Positions 17,246 through 26,380 of a stretch of 64,000 bases of DNA are shown piece by piece (positions within the stretch are counted from its first letter, which is position 1; every line of letters begins with the position of its first letter). The position numbers were made by a program, and so were the translations under genes. The notes beneath the pieces were generated by a model. That model saw only the letters and a list, made by a program, of their open reading frames with translations. It was not told where the DNA came from and did not search any database. The stretch comes from Mycobacterium deserti (GTDB taxonomy: Bacteria > Actinomycetota > Actinomycetes > Mycobacteriales > Mycobacteriaceae), in contig NZ_JAODWD010000004.1 of the NCBI RefSeq assembly GCF_025345615.1, positions 372,001-436,000 on the forward strand, written 5' to 3'.

Positions 17246-18440
17246 ACGCCGGAACGTCCCGTCCTACCGCCCGGATATCTACTCGACCGAGGCCATCCTG
17301 GACCCCTACCCGCATTACGCACGCCTGCGGGAACTCGGTCCCGTCGTGTGGTTGTCCAAACAACGGGTCTACGCGCTACCCCGCTACGCCGAATGCAAGG
17401 CCGCGCTGCGCGACGACAAGACGTTCGTCTCCGGCCGCGGGGTGGCCCTCAACCCGTTCACCAACCGCGGATCCCGTGGCACCACACTGACCAGCGACGG
17501 CGACGAGCACAACAAGCGACGCAAACTCGTCGCACACCGCCTGACACCCAAGGCACTGCGCACCATGTCCGACGCGGTCGCCAGCCAAGCAGAGCAGATA
17601 GTGGATGCGGCGGTTGCCAAGCGCACCGTTGACGGAGTCCGAGATCTCGCGACCGCACTGCCCCTGGCCATTGTGCCCGACTTGGTCGGATGGCCTCGCG
17701 ATGGCCGCGACCACCTCATCGAGTGGGCCGGAGCAACGTTCGACGCCCTCGGCCCGCTGAACAAAGTCAGCATCCGAGCCATACCCGCCACCCTGCAGAT
17801 GCTGCGCTTCTCGCGCCGGGTGGTCCGCGAGCGATCCGTCCTCGACGGCAGCATGGGCCACGACGTGATGGCCGCCGTCGACGCCGGCACCTTGGACAAG
17901 TCTGAAGTCCCCCCGCTGATGATCGACTACCTGGCCCCCTCGCTGGACACCACCATCAGTGCGATCGCCAGTGCCCTGCACCTCTTCGCCGCCCACCCGG
18001 ATCAATGGCAGGCGGTACGCGCCGATCCCAGCCTCATCCCCAACGCAGTGAACGAAGTGTTGCGCATCGAATCCCCGTTGCGCGCCTTCTCCCGCAGCAC
18101 CACCCGCGACGTCGAATTCGCCGGCACAACCATCCCCAAGGGCGCCCGAATATTGGTGATCTACGCCTCGGCCAACCGCGACGCACTGGAGTGGACCGAT
18201 CCGGACACCTTCGACATACACCGTGACGCCACCGGCCAGCTCGGCTTCGGTTATGGGACTCACGGCTGTGCGGGTCAGGGCCTGGCACGGATGGAAACGC
18301 AGGCGATCTTGACCGCCCTCGCCGAGCGGGTCGAGACCATTCGAGGCACCGCAGAACCAATCTGGGCGGTCAACAACGTCATTCACCAGTTCGAGCGACT
18401 CCCGCTCGAGTTGATTCCCGCTGGAGAGGAAAAGTCATGA
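17238..18440 (+). CDS. Cytochrome P450
   Basis: The ATG at 17238, which overlaps the hydroxylase stop by 8 bases, gives 400 residues, the usual length for a bacterial P450; the upstream open frame lies inside the hydroxylase gene. The heme loop FGYGTHGCAGQGLARME supplies the Cys thiolate, and the K-helix ExxR is NEVLRIES. The I-helix oxygen-activation site reads APSLDTTISA, so the usual Ala/Gly-Gly is Pro-Ser here while the acid-Thr pair is kept. The next gene encodes a ferredoxin overlapping by four bases, its likely electron donor. Substrate is probably an aromatic or its side chain, by context. Confidence 0.9.
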   Translation: MPKRRNVPSYRPDIYSTEAILDPYPHYARLRELGPVVWLSKQRVYALPRYAECKAALRDDKTFVSGRGVALNPFTNRGSRGTTLTSDGDEHNKRRKLVAHRLTPKALRTMSDAVASQAEQIVDAAVAKRTVDGVRDLATALPLAIVPDLVGWPRDGRDHLIEWAGATFDALGPLNKVSIRAIPATLQMLRFSRRVVRERSVLDGSMGHDVMAAVDAGTLDKSEVPPLMIDYLAPSLDTTISAIASALHLFAAHPDQWQAVRADPSLIPNAVNEVLRIESPLRAFSRSTTRDVEFAGTTIPKGARILVIYASANRDALEWTDPDTFDIHRDATGQLGFGYGTHGCAGQGLARMETQAILTALAERVETIRGTAEPIWAVNNVIHQFERLPLELIPAGEEKS

Positions 18441-18634
18441 AGGTCAACGTCGACTTTGACCGCTGCGAGGGCCACGGGTTGTGCGTGACGCAAGCAGCCG
18501 ATGCCTTCTCGCTCAACGACGACGGGGAGCTGGACTACCATTTCGACGGTGACGACGTGCCAGCCGACATGGAGGACGACGTTCGCGCGGCGATCGGCGT
18601 GTGCCCCGTCGCAGCGCTGAGCGAATCGCCCTGA
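18437..18634 (+). CDS. P450-partner ferredoxin (3Fe-4S type, CxxHxxC)
   Basis: The 65 residues have the pattern CEGHGLC at 10-16 and a C-terminal CP (VCPVAAL). The second cluster position is His instead of Cys, as in many mycobacterial ferredoxins encoded next to P450 genes, so a 3Fe-4S or unusual 4Fe-4S cluster is expected. The ATG overlaps the P450 stop (ATGA), which supports a dedicated redox pair. No ferredoxin reductase gene lies in the window. Confidence 0.9.
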   Translation: MKVNVDFDRCEGHGLCVTQAADAFSLNDDGELDYHFDGDDVPADMEDDVRAAIGVCPVAALSESP

Positions 18635-18637
18635 CCC

Positions 18638-19156
18638 ATGCCTCAGACTGTGCGCGGAACGATCAGCCCGAGTAAGAAGCAAGCCGTCGAACTGGTCGAC
18701 ATCGTCATCCCCGACCCAGGCCCGGGCGAGGTGGTGTGGACGTCATCGCCTGCGGCGTCTGCCACATCGATCTGACCTACCGCGAAGGTGGCATCAACGA
18801 CGACTACCACTTCCTGCTCGGATACGAGGCGTCGGGCACCGTGGAGTCGGTGGGCCCCGGCGTCACGGCCGTGGCTCCCGGCGACTTCGGTGCTGAACTG
18901 GCGCGCGGTCTGCGGCCATTGCCCGGCCTGCAAGCGGGGACGGCCATGGTACTGCCTCAACACATTCACCGCCGAGCAGAAGATGACGCTCATCGACGGC
19001 ACGAAACTCACGCCCGCCGTGGGCATCGGGGCCTTCGCCGACAAGACCCTCGTCGCCGCCGGCCAGTGCACGAAGGTCGAGCCGCAGGCCGACCCCGCGG
19101 TCGCCGGCCTGCTGGGATGCGGCGGCGCGGCAATCGCGCCCTGCGCACCAAACTGA
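18638..19156 (+). pseudogene. Zinc-type alcohol dehydrogenase remnant, frameshifted and truncated
   Basis: Three reading frames contain, in order, the N-terminal part of an MDR alcohol dehydrogenase: MPQTVRGTISPSKKQAVELVDIVIPDPGPGEVV, then VIACGVCHIDLTYREGGINDDYHFLLGYEASGTVESVGPGVTAVAPGDF, then LNWRAVCGHCPACKRGRPWYC ... GLLGCGG. Frame changes fall near 18731-18739 (one base lost from a GTG run) and 18885-18892 (two bases lost). The catalytic Cys and the structural zinc CxxCxxC are still recognisable, but the whole NAD-binding and C-terminal half is gone after about 170 residues. The gene is dead. It lies three bases after the ferredoxin, so it was once part of the operon. Confidence 0.8.
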
Positions 19157-19167
19157 CGAAAGAATCA
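19154..19167. promoter_or_regulatory. Weak operator-like half palindrome before the TetR gene
   Basis: TGACGAAAGAATCA has a perfect left arm (TGACG) and a degenerate right arm (AATCA) in the 5-4-5 layout seen at 13435. It could mediate autoregulation of the TetR gene, but the match is weak. Confidence 0.3.
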
Positions 19168-19215
19168 TGACTGATTCCGTGGCTTAAACTGGTCGCAAAC
19201 GTGGAGGTGTCACTG

Positions 19216-19878
19216 GTGAACGACGGACAGAATCAGCCGCAGAACCGGCTGGCGCGACGGAAGCAACGCACCCGCGGGGCGTTGCTCCAAGCGGCGCAGG
19301 CATTCATCGCCGCGGGCAAGCTCAATGCTCCGATTCTGGAGATCACCCAAGCCGCCGACGTCGGCATGGGATCGTTCTACAACCACTTCGAATCCAAGGA
19401 TGACCTGTTCGCGGCCGCAGTCACCGACGTCCTCGACTCCCAAGGCGATCTGCTGGATCAACTCACCGAGACGTTGACCGATCCGGCGGAGAGATTTGCC
19501 TGCCGATACCGCCTGTGCGGGCGACTCTTCCGGCAGCAACCGCAGGAAAGTCGCATCATGTTGTCCATCGGATTGTCATTGCTATCCTCCGACCGCGGGC
19601 TCGCCCCCCGTGCCAAGCGCGACATCGTCGCCGCGTCGAACGCTGGCCGCTTCAAGGTGCACGATCCCGACATTGCACTCGCCGTTGCCGGTGGTGCGCT
19701 ACTGGGACTGGGACAATTGCTGCTCGAACAGCCCGACCGAGACGACGCTCACGCCACCGACGAGGTCGCACGAGACGTCTTGCGCTTGTTCGGCATGACG
19801 GCCAGGCAGGCTCAACAGCTCACGTCGCAGCCCCTGCCCGACATCGCCGCGAGCGACGACGCAGGGTCAGCCGCGTAA
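19216..19878 (+). CDS. TetR/AcrR-family transcriptional regulator
   Basis: The GTG at 19216 lies eight bases after GGAGG and gives 220 residues. The N-terminal helix-turn-helix is typical: RTRGALLQAAQAFIAAGKLNAPILEITQAADVGMGSFYNHFESKDDLFAAAV. The C-terminal half is a helical ligand-binding domain with the GGALLGLGQLLLEQ segment seen in many mycobacterial members. It sits downstream of the catabolic operon on the same strand. Palindromes of the form TGACG-N4-CGTCA before the operon, the divergent hydroxylase and the transporter are its best candidate operators; the inducer would then be the aromatic substrate or an intermediate. Confidence 0.85.
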   Translation: MNDGQNQPQNRLARRKQRTRGALLQAAQAFIAAGKLNAPILEITQAADVGMGSFYNHFESKDDLFAAAVTDVLDSQGDLLDQLTETLTDPAERFACRYRLCGRLFRQQPQESRIMLSIGLSLLSSDRGLAPRAKRDIVAASNAGRFKVHDPDIALAVAGGALLGLGQLLLEQPDRDDAHATDEVARDVLRLFGMTARQAQQLTSQPLPDIAASDDAGSAA

Positions 19879-20161
19879 AGCCCACAGCGGCGGACCCCTT
19901 CGAATGCGCGCCAAGCGCACCGACCCCCTTCACGGCGTGCGCTGCGCGGGCACCGCCGCCAACCGCCTGGCACGTCAGCGAGCCGCAAATCACCGTGCCG
20001 TGGACCCTGCCCGATAGGCGAGCCGCGGCGGCGGCACGCACCCTCGATGCCCGAACACGGTGAGGGGTCACCAGACAGACGACCACGCTTTCCCGTCGAA
20101 ATCGCTCGCAGCGGTTCACTCATATGCAGGCGACCGGTTACCCGCTGCGACTGCAGCACAT

Positions 20162-20205
20162 CCCGCACCGTCCACACGGGTCGGTGCGGGCCTTATGTTG
20201 TTTCT
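20162..20205 (+). terminator. Intrinsic terminator after the TetR gene
   Basis: CCCGCACCG (20162-20170) pairs perfectly with CGGTGCGGG (20182-20190) across an 11-base loop, and is followed on the + strand by CCTTATGTTGTTTCTT, which is T-rich. It lies between the convergent TetR and transporter genes. The rest of the gap (19879-20161) shows no convincing gene. Confidence 0.6.
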
Positions 20206-21606
20206 TCAGTCGCCCGGCTGTTTTGCCGGCCGCCGCCGAGTCGAGCCGTCGGTGCGGTCGCCGTGTGGCGTGTAGCGCGTCATTAGAGCGAGCGCGGCGA
20301 GGATGCACACGCTTGAGATGACGGAGAAGCCGAGGACGATGCCCAACTGGGCGCTTCGCGGCTGGATCACGACCTCATCGCTTGTCGCCGAGAGGAAACC
20401 GCTGGCTGCGAGCACGAAGCCATAAGCCCCCGCTCCAGCGGCCGCTGCAGTGGTCTCACCGGCCGACCACAGTCCCACCAGCACCCCGGCGCGCCGCTGG
20501 CCCGACTCACCGGCGTCATCGGCCAAGGTGTCAGCCAGCATCGTGGTGGGCAGTAATTGCGCACCGGCGAAACCGATGCCGGCCATCAGAAAAGCGGCCC
20601 AAGCGATGGAAAACTTGCTCGGGTCGGCAACCCAGGGCAGGGCAGTCACCGTGAACGTCCCGACTCCGAAGATGGCCAAAGCGACCTGCAAGCAACGCTT
20701 CTCACCGTATCGGCGCGCGGAGCGACTCCACACCGGCATCGTCAGCAGCATCGGCCCCAGGACGCACACGAACAGCGGTGCAACCGCCTCTGCGCTACCA
20801 AGAATCTGTTCCGCCATGTAGGGCAGACTTGCCAACGCAACCGAGATGATCACCTCGATGAGCATGAACACACCGAAGAGAACACAGAACGGTCGATTGC
20901 GGCGGGCCGCAGCCAATGCTTCCCGCAGAGATCCGGCCCCCTTCGGCGCTGCACTTACCGTTGTGCGGGCTGGACGACGCGCGCTGTACAACGCGGCGCA
21001 CGTGCCCAGGAAGACCACGCAGCCCATCACGACCGCCATGACGCGATATCCCTCCCGCCCGCCACCATCGACCGCGGTGATCAACGAAGCGACAGCGGCC
21101 GCCCCCAAGATCGCCACACCAAGGAAAGCCATGCGCCACGCCGTCATCGACATTCGTTCCTCGGTGCTGGCCCCGAGCTCAGCGGGAAGCACGCCGAAGG
21201 GGACGACGAACGCTGAGAACCCCAGCCCCGTCAGCGCCAGAGCGATCGCGACCCACCACGCAGCCGCAACCCCGGTGAACGGCGAGAAGAAGATCGACCC
21301 GAATCCCAGCGGAAACGTGATCATCCCAGCGATCATCCACGGTCTCCGAGGCCCCAGTCGGGACACCGTGGAATCGGACAACCTGCCAACAATCGGGTTG
21401 TACACGACATCGAGGAGCTTGGGCAGGAAGACCACGAACCCCGCCGCCGCGGCTTCGACTCCGAGCACGTTCGTCAGGTAGTAGAGCAATACGAGCCCCG
21501 GCACTACGGCATAGGTGGCCGTCGCCAAGGACCCAGCGCCGTATGCGACCCGTTCGGAGGTGGACAGGGCGAAGACGCCGCCGCTCCGGAAGTCCGTCGT
21601 GGTCAC
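20206..21606 (-). CDS. GPH-family (MelB-like) MFS transporter
   Basis: The 466 residues form about twelve membrane helices. The N-terminal half has the glycoside-pentoside-hexuronide cation symporter features: SERVAYGAGSLATATYAVVPGLVLLYYLTNVLG and the cytoplasmic loop VYNPIVGRLSDSTVSRLGPRRPWMIAG. Despite the family name, actinobacterial members beside catabolic genes often take up non-sugar substrates. The GTG start at 21606 follows GGGAG. A perfect TGACG-N4-CGTCA palindrome lies 67 bases upstream, which ties it to the island's regulator and suggests it imports the aromatic substrate. Confidence 0.85.
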   Translation of the reverse strand: MTTTDFRSGGVFALSTSERVAYGAGSLATATYAVVPGLVLLYYLTNVLGVEAAAAGFVVFLPKLLDVVYNPIVGRLSDSTVSRLGPRRPWMIAGMITFPLGFGSIFFSPFTGVAAAWWVAIALALTGLGFSAFVVPFGVLPAELGASTEERMSMTAWRMAFLGVAILGAAAVASLITAVDGGGREGYRVMAVVMGCVVFLGTCAALYSARRPARTTVSAAPKGAGSLREALAAARRNRPFCVLFGVFMLIEVIISVALASLPYMAEQILGSAEAVAPLFVCVLGPMLLTMPVWSRSARRYGEKRCLQVALAIFGVGTFTVTALPWVADPSKFSIAWAAFLMAGIGFAGAQLLPTTMLADTLADDAGESGQRRAGVLVGLWSAGETTAAAAGAGAYGFVLAASGFLSATSDEVVIQPRSAQLGIVLGFSVISSVCILAALALMTRYTPHGDRTDGSTRRRPAKQPGD

Positions 21607-21672
21607 GGTGCAAACTCCCAGCGCTGTGCGTTGTCCTGATCACCAAGTCGAATCTGATGGTACGTACGGTGA

Positions 21673-21686
21673 TGACGTGATCGTCA
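21673..21686. promoter_or_regulatory. Operator palindrome 4 before the transporter gene
   Basis: TGACGTGATCGTCA has the same arms and spacing as the palindrome at 13435-13450, with a different centre. It stands 67 bases upstream of the transporter start, the right place for a repressor site. Confidence 0.55.
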
Positions 21687-22341
21687 AACGCGAGCTATGG
21701 CTCAGCCATCGACCACCCCCAGGTCTGCGCCGCGCTGGGACTCGCCGACCGTGGCGGGCCGGGCAGCATTGAGCTGGCCATGATCCGAAGCGGCAGCACG
21801 CCTGCAGCATTCACGCTGGTGCGACCCAGAGTCGTCGTCAGTGACTCCATCGTCGTGGCCGTCGCCACTTTCCGCCTGCGACTCCTCGATTGGTGGTGCC
21901 ATGGGACACGCCCCGGCCTGGCGAAGTCTGCGCAAAAAGCGTCCAACCGCGCCCGAATGATTGGCTGCTTCCGTCTCCCGCGTCACCTCGTTGACCGTGC
22001 GCACCACCTCGCCCAACACACCGTCAAGCGGATTGCCCGGGTGGCACCCGGTCGGACTCAATAGTCAGCCGAAGCGGGGTCCAGCATCTTCTTAACAAAA
22101 GATCCTGCGCCTGCTGTGGGATTCCGGCTCTCCCGATAATGTTCTTGCGGTACAGCAGCATCCCGGTCGTGACCGGCTTGGCCAGCTCAATCGCCGCGAG
22201 CCACCGCTTGCTACGGCTCTGCAGATTGATTCGAGGACGGTACGTCCGGACGCCCGCAAGTCGCCGGCACGACGCGACACGAACTCGGGTCCAACGTTGT
22301 GCAGATGTTGTGCACAATGGGCGACTATCGCCTTGACCTTG
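21687..22341. other. Gene-poor stretch between transporter and tRNA-Asn
   Basis: No gene can be supported in this 650-base stretch. Several short open frames exist on both strands, the longest about 119 residues at 21702-22061 minus, but none has a recognisable domain or a good ribosome site. One frame from 21681 plus reads plausibly for about 50 codons without a start. A perfect palindrome TTGTGCACAA lies at 22308-22317, preceded by a direct half copy. The stretch looks like decayed sequence at an island edge. Confidence 0.4.
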
Positions 22342-22414
<73 letters not shown>

Positions 22415-22561
22415 TTGCCCTTCCCGCGAAGCGATGTCCACGGACCGAGGGATGACTCTAGCGTACGTGCCGGTTGGGTCGCCAATGTGTTGCCGCCCGG
22501 CGCGCACCCCTGCGGGTGAGGCAGGATGGAGTCGAACGAACCGTCGTCTGGGAGGGGTCCT

Positions 22562-22822
22562 GTGATCCGGTATCTGGCCGTGTTGGCCGTCGGCTACGTG
22601 ATGGGCACCAAGGCCGGCCGTCGTCGATATGAGCAGATCGCGGGCACGTACAAGGCCGTGACCGAGAGCCCGGCCGCCAAGGCCGTGCTGGACGCAGGAC
22701 GCCGCAAGATCGCCGACCGGGTGTCACCGGACGCGCCGATGGTCACGCTTACAGAAATCGACCCCGGGACCGCAGTGATCGGTCCCGAGGCCGGGCAGAA
22801 CAGCGCGACGCGCAGGTCCTAG
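22562..22822 (+). CDS. Small membrane-anchored protein, Rv2342 homologue
   Basis: The GTG at 22562 follows GGGAGGGG and gives 86 residues, matching the known length of Rv2342 proteins; an ATG 36 bases earlier is less likely. One N-terminal hydrophobic segment (IRYLAVLAVGYVMGTKAG) is followed by a basic, helical stretch (RRRYEQIAGTYKAVTESPAAKAVLDAGRRKIADRV). Function is unknown. Its TAG stop shares CTAG with the convergent secreted-protein gene. Confidence 0.75.
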   Translation: MIRYLAVLAVGYVMGTKAGRRRYEQIAGTYKAVTESPAAKAVLDAGRRKIADRVSPDAPMVTLTEIDPGTAVIGPEAGQNSATRRS

Positions 22823-23109
22823 GGGTTGCCGTAGATCCGGCCCGGGAACAGCGGCCCGGTGCTGATGCCCGCGCCGTCCGGGCCCCACAGGCCGAACTCA
22901 GGGGTTCCGACGTTGACCCCGTTGCCGTTCGAGTAGGACAGGCACTTGCCGTCCTCTTTGTTGCCGAACCACGCCAGGCAGGCCGGGCCCGCCAGATCCT
23001 CGGACACACCGCTACCAGTCAGCGCTGCCGCGAAGGGCGCCGCGATGGCGGCCGCCGCGAATGCGCCCGCGGCGATGATCCGACGTGCGCGGATGTTGGT
23101 CGATGTCAC
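22819..23109 (-). CDS. Small secreted protein (96 aa)
   Basis: The protein has an Ala-rich signal peptide (about 1-30) and a short mature part with two Cys (PACLAWFGNKEDGKCLSYSNGNGVNVGTPEFGLWGPDGAGISTGPLFPGRIYGNP). This Gly/Asn/Pro-rich type of small exported protein is common next to dnaG in mycobacteria; no activity is known. The GTG start at 23109 follows AGAAAGG. Confidence 0.65.
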   Translation of the reverse strand: MTSTNIRARRIIAAGAFAAAAIAAPFAAALTGSGVSEDLAGPACLAWFGNKEDGKCLSYSNGNGVNVGTPEFGLWGPDGAGISTGPLFPGRIYGNP

Positions 23110-23174
23110 GAGAGTGCCTTTCTGACCGTTCCCCGACGGTGGTGAGCGGGTCTACCTTAACGCGCCGACGCCGA

Positions 23175-25085
23175 TCACGCAGTAAGGTCGTCGCCGCTGG
23201 CCTGTTCGAGCAGGCTGCGCCGATAGGCCTCCATCGCGACGAGGTCGCCGAACAGGGCGTGGTACTCGTCGCCCTGGTCCACCGGCGACATCCGCTGAAG
23301 CTTGGATTTCACCTCGGCGATCTGCCGGCCCACCCATACCTCTTGCAGCCGGGCGAGCACCCCGGAGATGTAGCGCGGCAGCCTCTCGTCGTCGTCGACG
23401 TTGATGGCTTCCACGCCCAGTTCGTTGATCAGGTTCGCCGCCGCCGGTGACGCGGTCTGGCCGCGCACGGTCTCGATCCACTCCGCGCCCGACTTGCCCG
23501 CCGACGTACCGCCCGCCCCGTCGACCGCGGCGCGGACTGCCGCGTACCCCGGGTGGGTGAAACTCTCGATCGTCAGCGAGTCGAACACCGGCCCGGCCAG
23601 CGCCGGGTACTGCAGCGCGGACTTCAACGCCTCGCGCTGCGGCCACAACGTCGGGTCGGCGGGGTCAGGCCGCGAGGCCGGATCCTGGCGGGCCCGCTTC
23701 GTCTGGGCTTCCGCGGCCGTCCGGCGCCTGGCCCGCTCCGGCAGCCCCTGCTTCTGCGCTTCTTCGCGGACCCGTGACAGGACCTGAGCGTCGTCGGCCC
23801 AGCCGACCCAACCGGCCAGCCGCCGCGCGTACTCGTCGCGCAGCATCGGCTCCTTGATGCGCGCCACCATCGGGACACACCGCCGCAACGCGTCGACACG
23901 GCCCTCGGCGCTGTCGAGATCGTGTTCGCTCAACGCAGTGCGAATGGCGAACTCGAACAACGGAGTTCGACGCGCCACCAGGTCGCGAAGTGCACCGTCG
24001 CCCGATGCCAGGCGCAGGTCACACGGGTCCATCCCGTCGTCGGCCACCGCCACGAACGATTGGCCGGCCAGGTTCTGCTCACCCTCGAACGCCTTGACCG
24101 CCGCCGCCCGGCCGGCCTCGTCGCCGTCGAAGACGTAGATCAGCTCGCCGCGAAAGAAGTTGTCGTCCATCATGAGTCGGCGCAGCATCGACAGGTGCTC
24201 GTCGCCGAAGGCGGTGCCACAGGAGGCCACGGCCGTGGTCACTCCGGCCAGGTGCATGGCCATCACGTCGGTGTAGCCCTCGACCACGACGGCCTGGTGG
24301 CCCTTGGCGATGTCGCGCTTGGCCAGGTCGAGGCCGAACAACACCGCCGACTTCTTGTAGAGCACGGTCTCCGGGGTGTTGATGTACTTGGCTTCCATCT
24401 GGTCGTCGTCGAAGATGCGGCGCGCACCGAATCCGATGACCTCGCCCCCGCTGGCCCGGATCGGCCACAGCAGCCGACGGTGGAAGCGGTCCATCGGGCC
24501 GCGACGACCCTCTCGTGAAAGCCCGGCGGCCTCGAGTTCCTTGAACTCGAATCCCTTGCGCAGCAGATGCTTTGTCAGCGTCTCCCAACCCGAGGGGGCG
24601 AACCCGCAGCCGAATCGCGCGGCAGCGTCGGCGTCGAAGTTGCGGTCGAGCAGGTACTGCCGAGCCGGCGCGGCCTCCTCGGACTGCAGTGCTTGCGCGT
24701 AGAACTCCTGGGCGGCCGCGTTGGCGGCCAGCAGCCTGCTGCGGCTACCACGGTCGCGCTGGACGGTCGTCGACGACGCCCCTGTATAGGTGATCGTGTG
24801 CCCGACGCGGTCGGCGAGCAGTTCGACCGCCTCGACGAAACTGACATGCTCGATCTTCTGGACGAACGCGTACACGTCGCCGCCCTCGCCGCAGCCGAAG
24901 CAGTGGAAGTGACCGTGATTTGGCCGCACATGGAACGACGGAGACTTCTCGTCGTGGAACGGGCACAGGCCCTTCATCGAATCGGCGCCCGCGCGACGCA
25001 ACTGCACGTAGTCGCCTACGACCTCTTCGATGCGCACGCGTTCACGGATGGCCGCGATATCGCGATCAGAGATTCGGCCGGCCAC
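23175..25085 (-). CDS. dnaG: DNA primase
   Basis: DnaG makes the RNA primers for replication. The 636 residues show the N-terminal zinc finger (CPFHDEKSPSFHVRPNHGHFHCFGCGEGGD, about 41-70), the RNA polymerase core with FAPSGWETLTKHL and RASGGEVIGFGARR, and the TOPRIM domain with VVVEGYTDVMAMH and YVFDGDEAGRAA, whose Glu and Asp residues bind catalytic metal. The C-terminal part should bind DnaB helicase. A GTG start at 25085 lies four bases after the dgt stop, so the genes form an operon as in M. tuberculosis. Confidence 0.97.
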   Translation of the reverse strand: MAGRISDRDIAAIRERVRIEEVVGDYVQLRRAGADSMKGLCPFHDEKSPSFHVRPNHGHFHCFGCGEGGDVYAFVQKIEHVSFVEAVELLADRVGHTITYTGASSTTVQRDRGSRSRLLAANAAAQEFYAQALQSEEAAPARQYLLDRNFDADAAARFGCGFAPSGWETLTKHLLRKGFEFKELEAAGLSREGRRGPMDRFHRRLLWPIRASGGEVIGFGARRIFDDDQMEAKYINTPETVLYKKSAVLFGLDLAKRDIAKGHQAVVVEGYTDVMAMHLAGVTTAVASCGTAFGDEHLSMLRRLMMDDNFFRGELIYVFDGDEAGRAAAVKAFEGEQNLAGQSFVAVADDGMDPCDLRLASGDGALRDLVARRTPLFEFAIRTALSEHDLDSAEGRVDALRRCVPMVARIKEPMLRDEYARRLAGWVGWADDAQVLSRVREEAQKQGLPERARRRTAAEAQTKRARQDPASRPDPADPTLWPQREALKSALQYPALAGPVFDSLTIESFTHPGYAAVRAAVDGAGGTSAGKSGAEWIETVRGQTASPAAANLINELGVEAINVDDDERLPRYISGVLARLQEVWVGRQIAEVKSKLQRMSPVDQGDEYHALFGDLVAMEAYRRSLLEQASGDDLTA

Positions 25086-25089
25086 CGGC

Positions 25090-26352
25090 CTAGTCTAGGC
25101 CGGGCTCGATGCGCTCCAATCGGCCTTCTGTGAACGACGCGATCTGGTCGATGACCACCCGCATTCGCCCGCCGTCGTCGGCCGCGCCGTTGAACGCGGG
25201 CACGAAGATCGGGTCGAGCGTGGCGGGCGCGCCCGCCAGTAGCCAGTGTGCGACGGTCTGGACACGTTCACGCTGACGCGCCTGCAGTTCCAGATGCCGC
25301 GGGTCGGACATGATGAACTGCAGCGCGAGGATCTTCAGCACCGCGACCTCGGCCCTGACCAGCTTGGGCACCTGCAGGTCCGCGGCATACCGAACGAGTG
25401 GCAAGCGTGCTGCGGATTCCTTGGTCGCCGTGATGGCGGCCGAGGCGAACCGTCCGACCAGCTCGCTGGTCAGCCGCTTGAGCGCGACGGACGCGGCCAG
25501 GGTTCCGTCGTACTTACCGACGGCCGCCACGACCGGCAGATCCGATAGTCGCGCCGCCGCGGCCACCAGCACGCCGGCGGACAGACCCGCCCCCATCCCG
25601 CTGGACTCTCCGAGTCGGCCCAGCTCGGCCGCTGCGTCGTCGTCGGCCAGCACCCGCAGGTCGATACGGCCCGACACCACCCCGTCCTCGACGTCGTGCA
25701 CCGAATACGCGACATCGTCGGCCCAGTCCATCACCTGGGCCTCCAGGCACGGCCGGTCCGTGGGCGCGTCGTCACGTACCCACCTGGCCGCGACCGTGTC
25801 GTCCTCATAGAATCCGAACTTGCGCGCCCGCGTGCCGCGCCGCCACGGATATTTGGTCACCGCGTCCAGCGCGGCCCTGGTGAGGTTGAGTCCGGCGCTG
25901 TGACCTTGTGGGTCAAGCACTTTCGGTTCCAGGCGGGTCAGTATGCGAAAGTTCTGCGCATTGCCTTCGAAGCCGCCGTGCTCGGTGACGATCTCGTCCA
26001 GTGCCCGTTCGCCGTTGTGGCCGTACGGCGGATGACCGATGTCGTGCGCCAGGCCGGCCAGGTCGACGAGGTCGGGGTCGCAACCCAACCCGATGGCCAT
26101 GCCGCGGCCGATCTGGGCCACTTCGAGCGAGTGCGTCAGACGGGTGCGCGGCGTCTCGCCCTGGCGCGGTCCGACGACCTGGGTCTTGTCGGCGAGCCGG
26201 CGCAACGCGGCGCTGTGCAACACGCGGGCCCGGTCGCGTGCGAACGCGGTCCGATGCTCGGTGTCGGTACCGGGCAGCGCAGCACCCTTGCGCGGTTCGA
26301 CCACCGGGCGCTGCCGGTCGAACTCGCTGTATGGGTCTTTATTCGTAGCCAC
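25090..26352 (-). CDS. dgt: Deoxyguanosinetriphosphate triphosphohydrolase-like protein
   Basis: The HD-domain phosphohydrolase hydrolyses dGTP (or other dNTPs) to the nucleoside and triphosphate. The metal site is visible as TRLTHSLEVAQIGRGMA, then LAHDIGHPPYGHNGERALDE, and later MDWADDVAYSVHDVEDG. The GTG at 26352 (ATNKDPYSEFDRQRP) is preferred because similarity starts there; it leaves 28 bases before the divergent TPM gene. An ATG at 26382 would overlap that gene. The product is 420 residues. Confidence 0.92.
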   Translation of the reverse strand: MATNKDPYSEFDRQRPVVEPRKGAALPGTDTEHRTAFARDRARVLHSAALRRLADKTQVVGPRQGETPRTRLTHSLEVAQIGRGMAIGLGCDPDLVDLAGLAHDIGHPPYGHNGERALDEIVTEHGGFEGNAQNFRILTRLEPKVLDPQGHSAGLNLTRAALDAVTKYPWRRGTRARKFGFYEDDTVAARWVRDDAPTDRPCLEAQVMDWADDVAYSVHDVEDGVVSGRIDLRVLADDDAAAELGRLGESSGMGAGLSAGVLVAAAARLSDLPVVAAVGKYDGTLAASVALKRLTSELVGRFASAAITATKESAARLPLVRYAADLQVPKLVRAEVAVLKILALQFIMSDPRHLELQARQRERVQTVAHWLLAGAPATLDPIFVPAFNGAADDGGRMRVVIDQIASFTEGRLERIEPGLD

Positions 26353-26380
26353 CGTCGGACAGTCTGCCAGGATGGCGACC

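Noticed and set aside
21702..22061. 119-residue open frame on the minus strand
   Set aside because: No ribosome site, no recognisable motif, and ordinary for an open frame in high-GC DNA.
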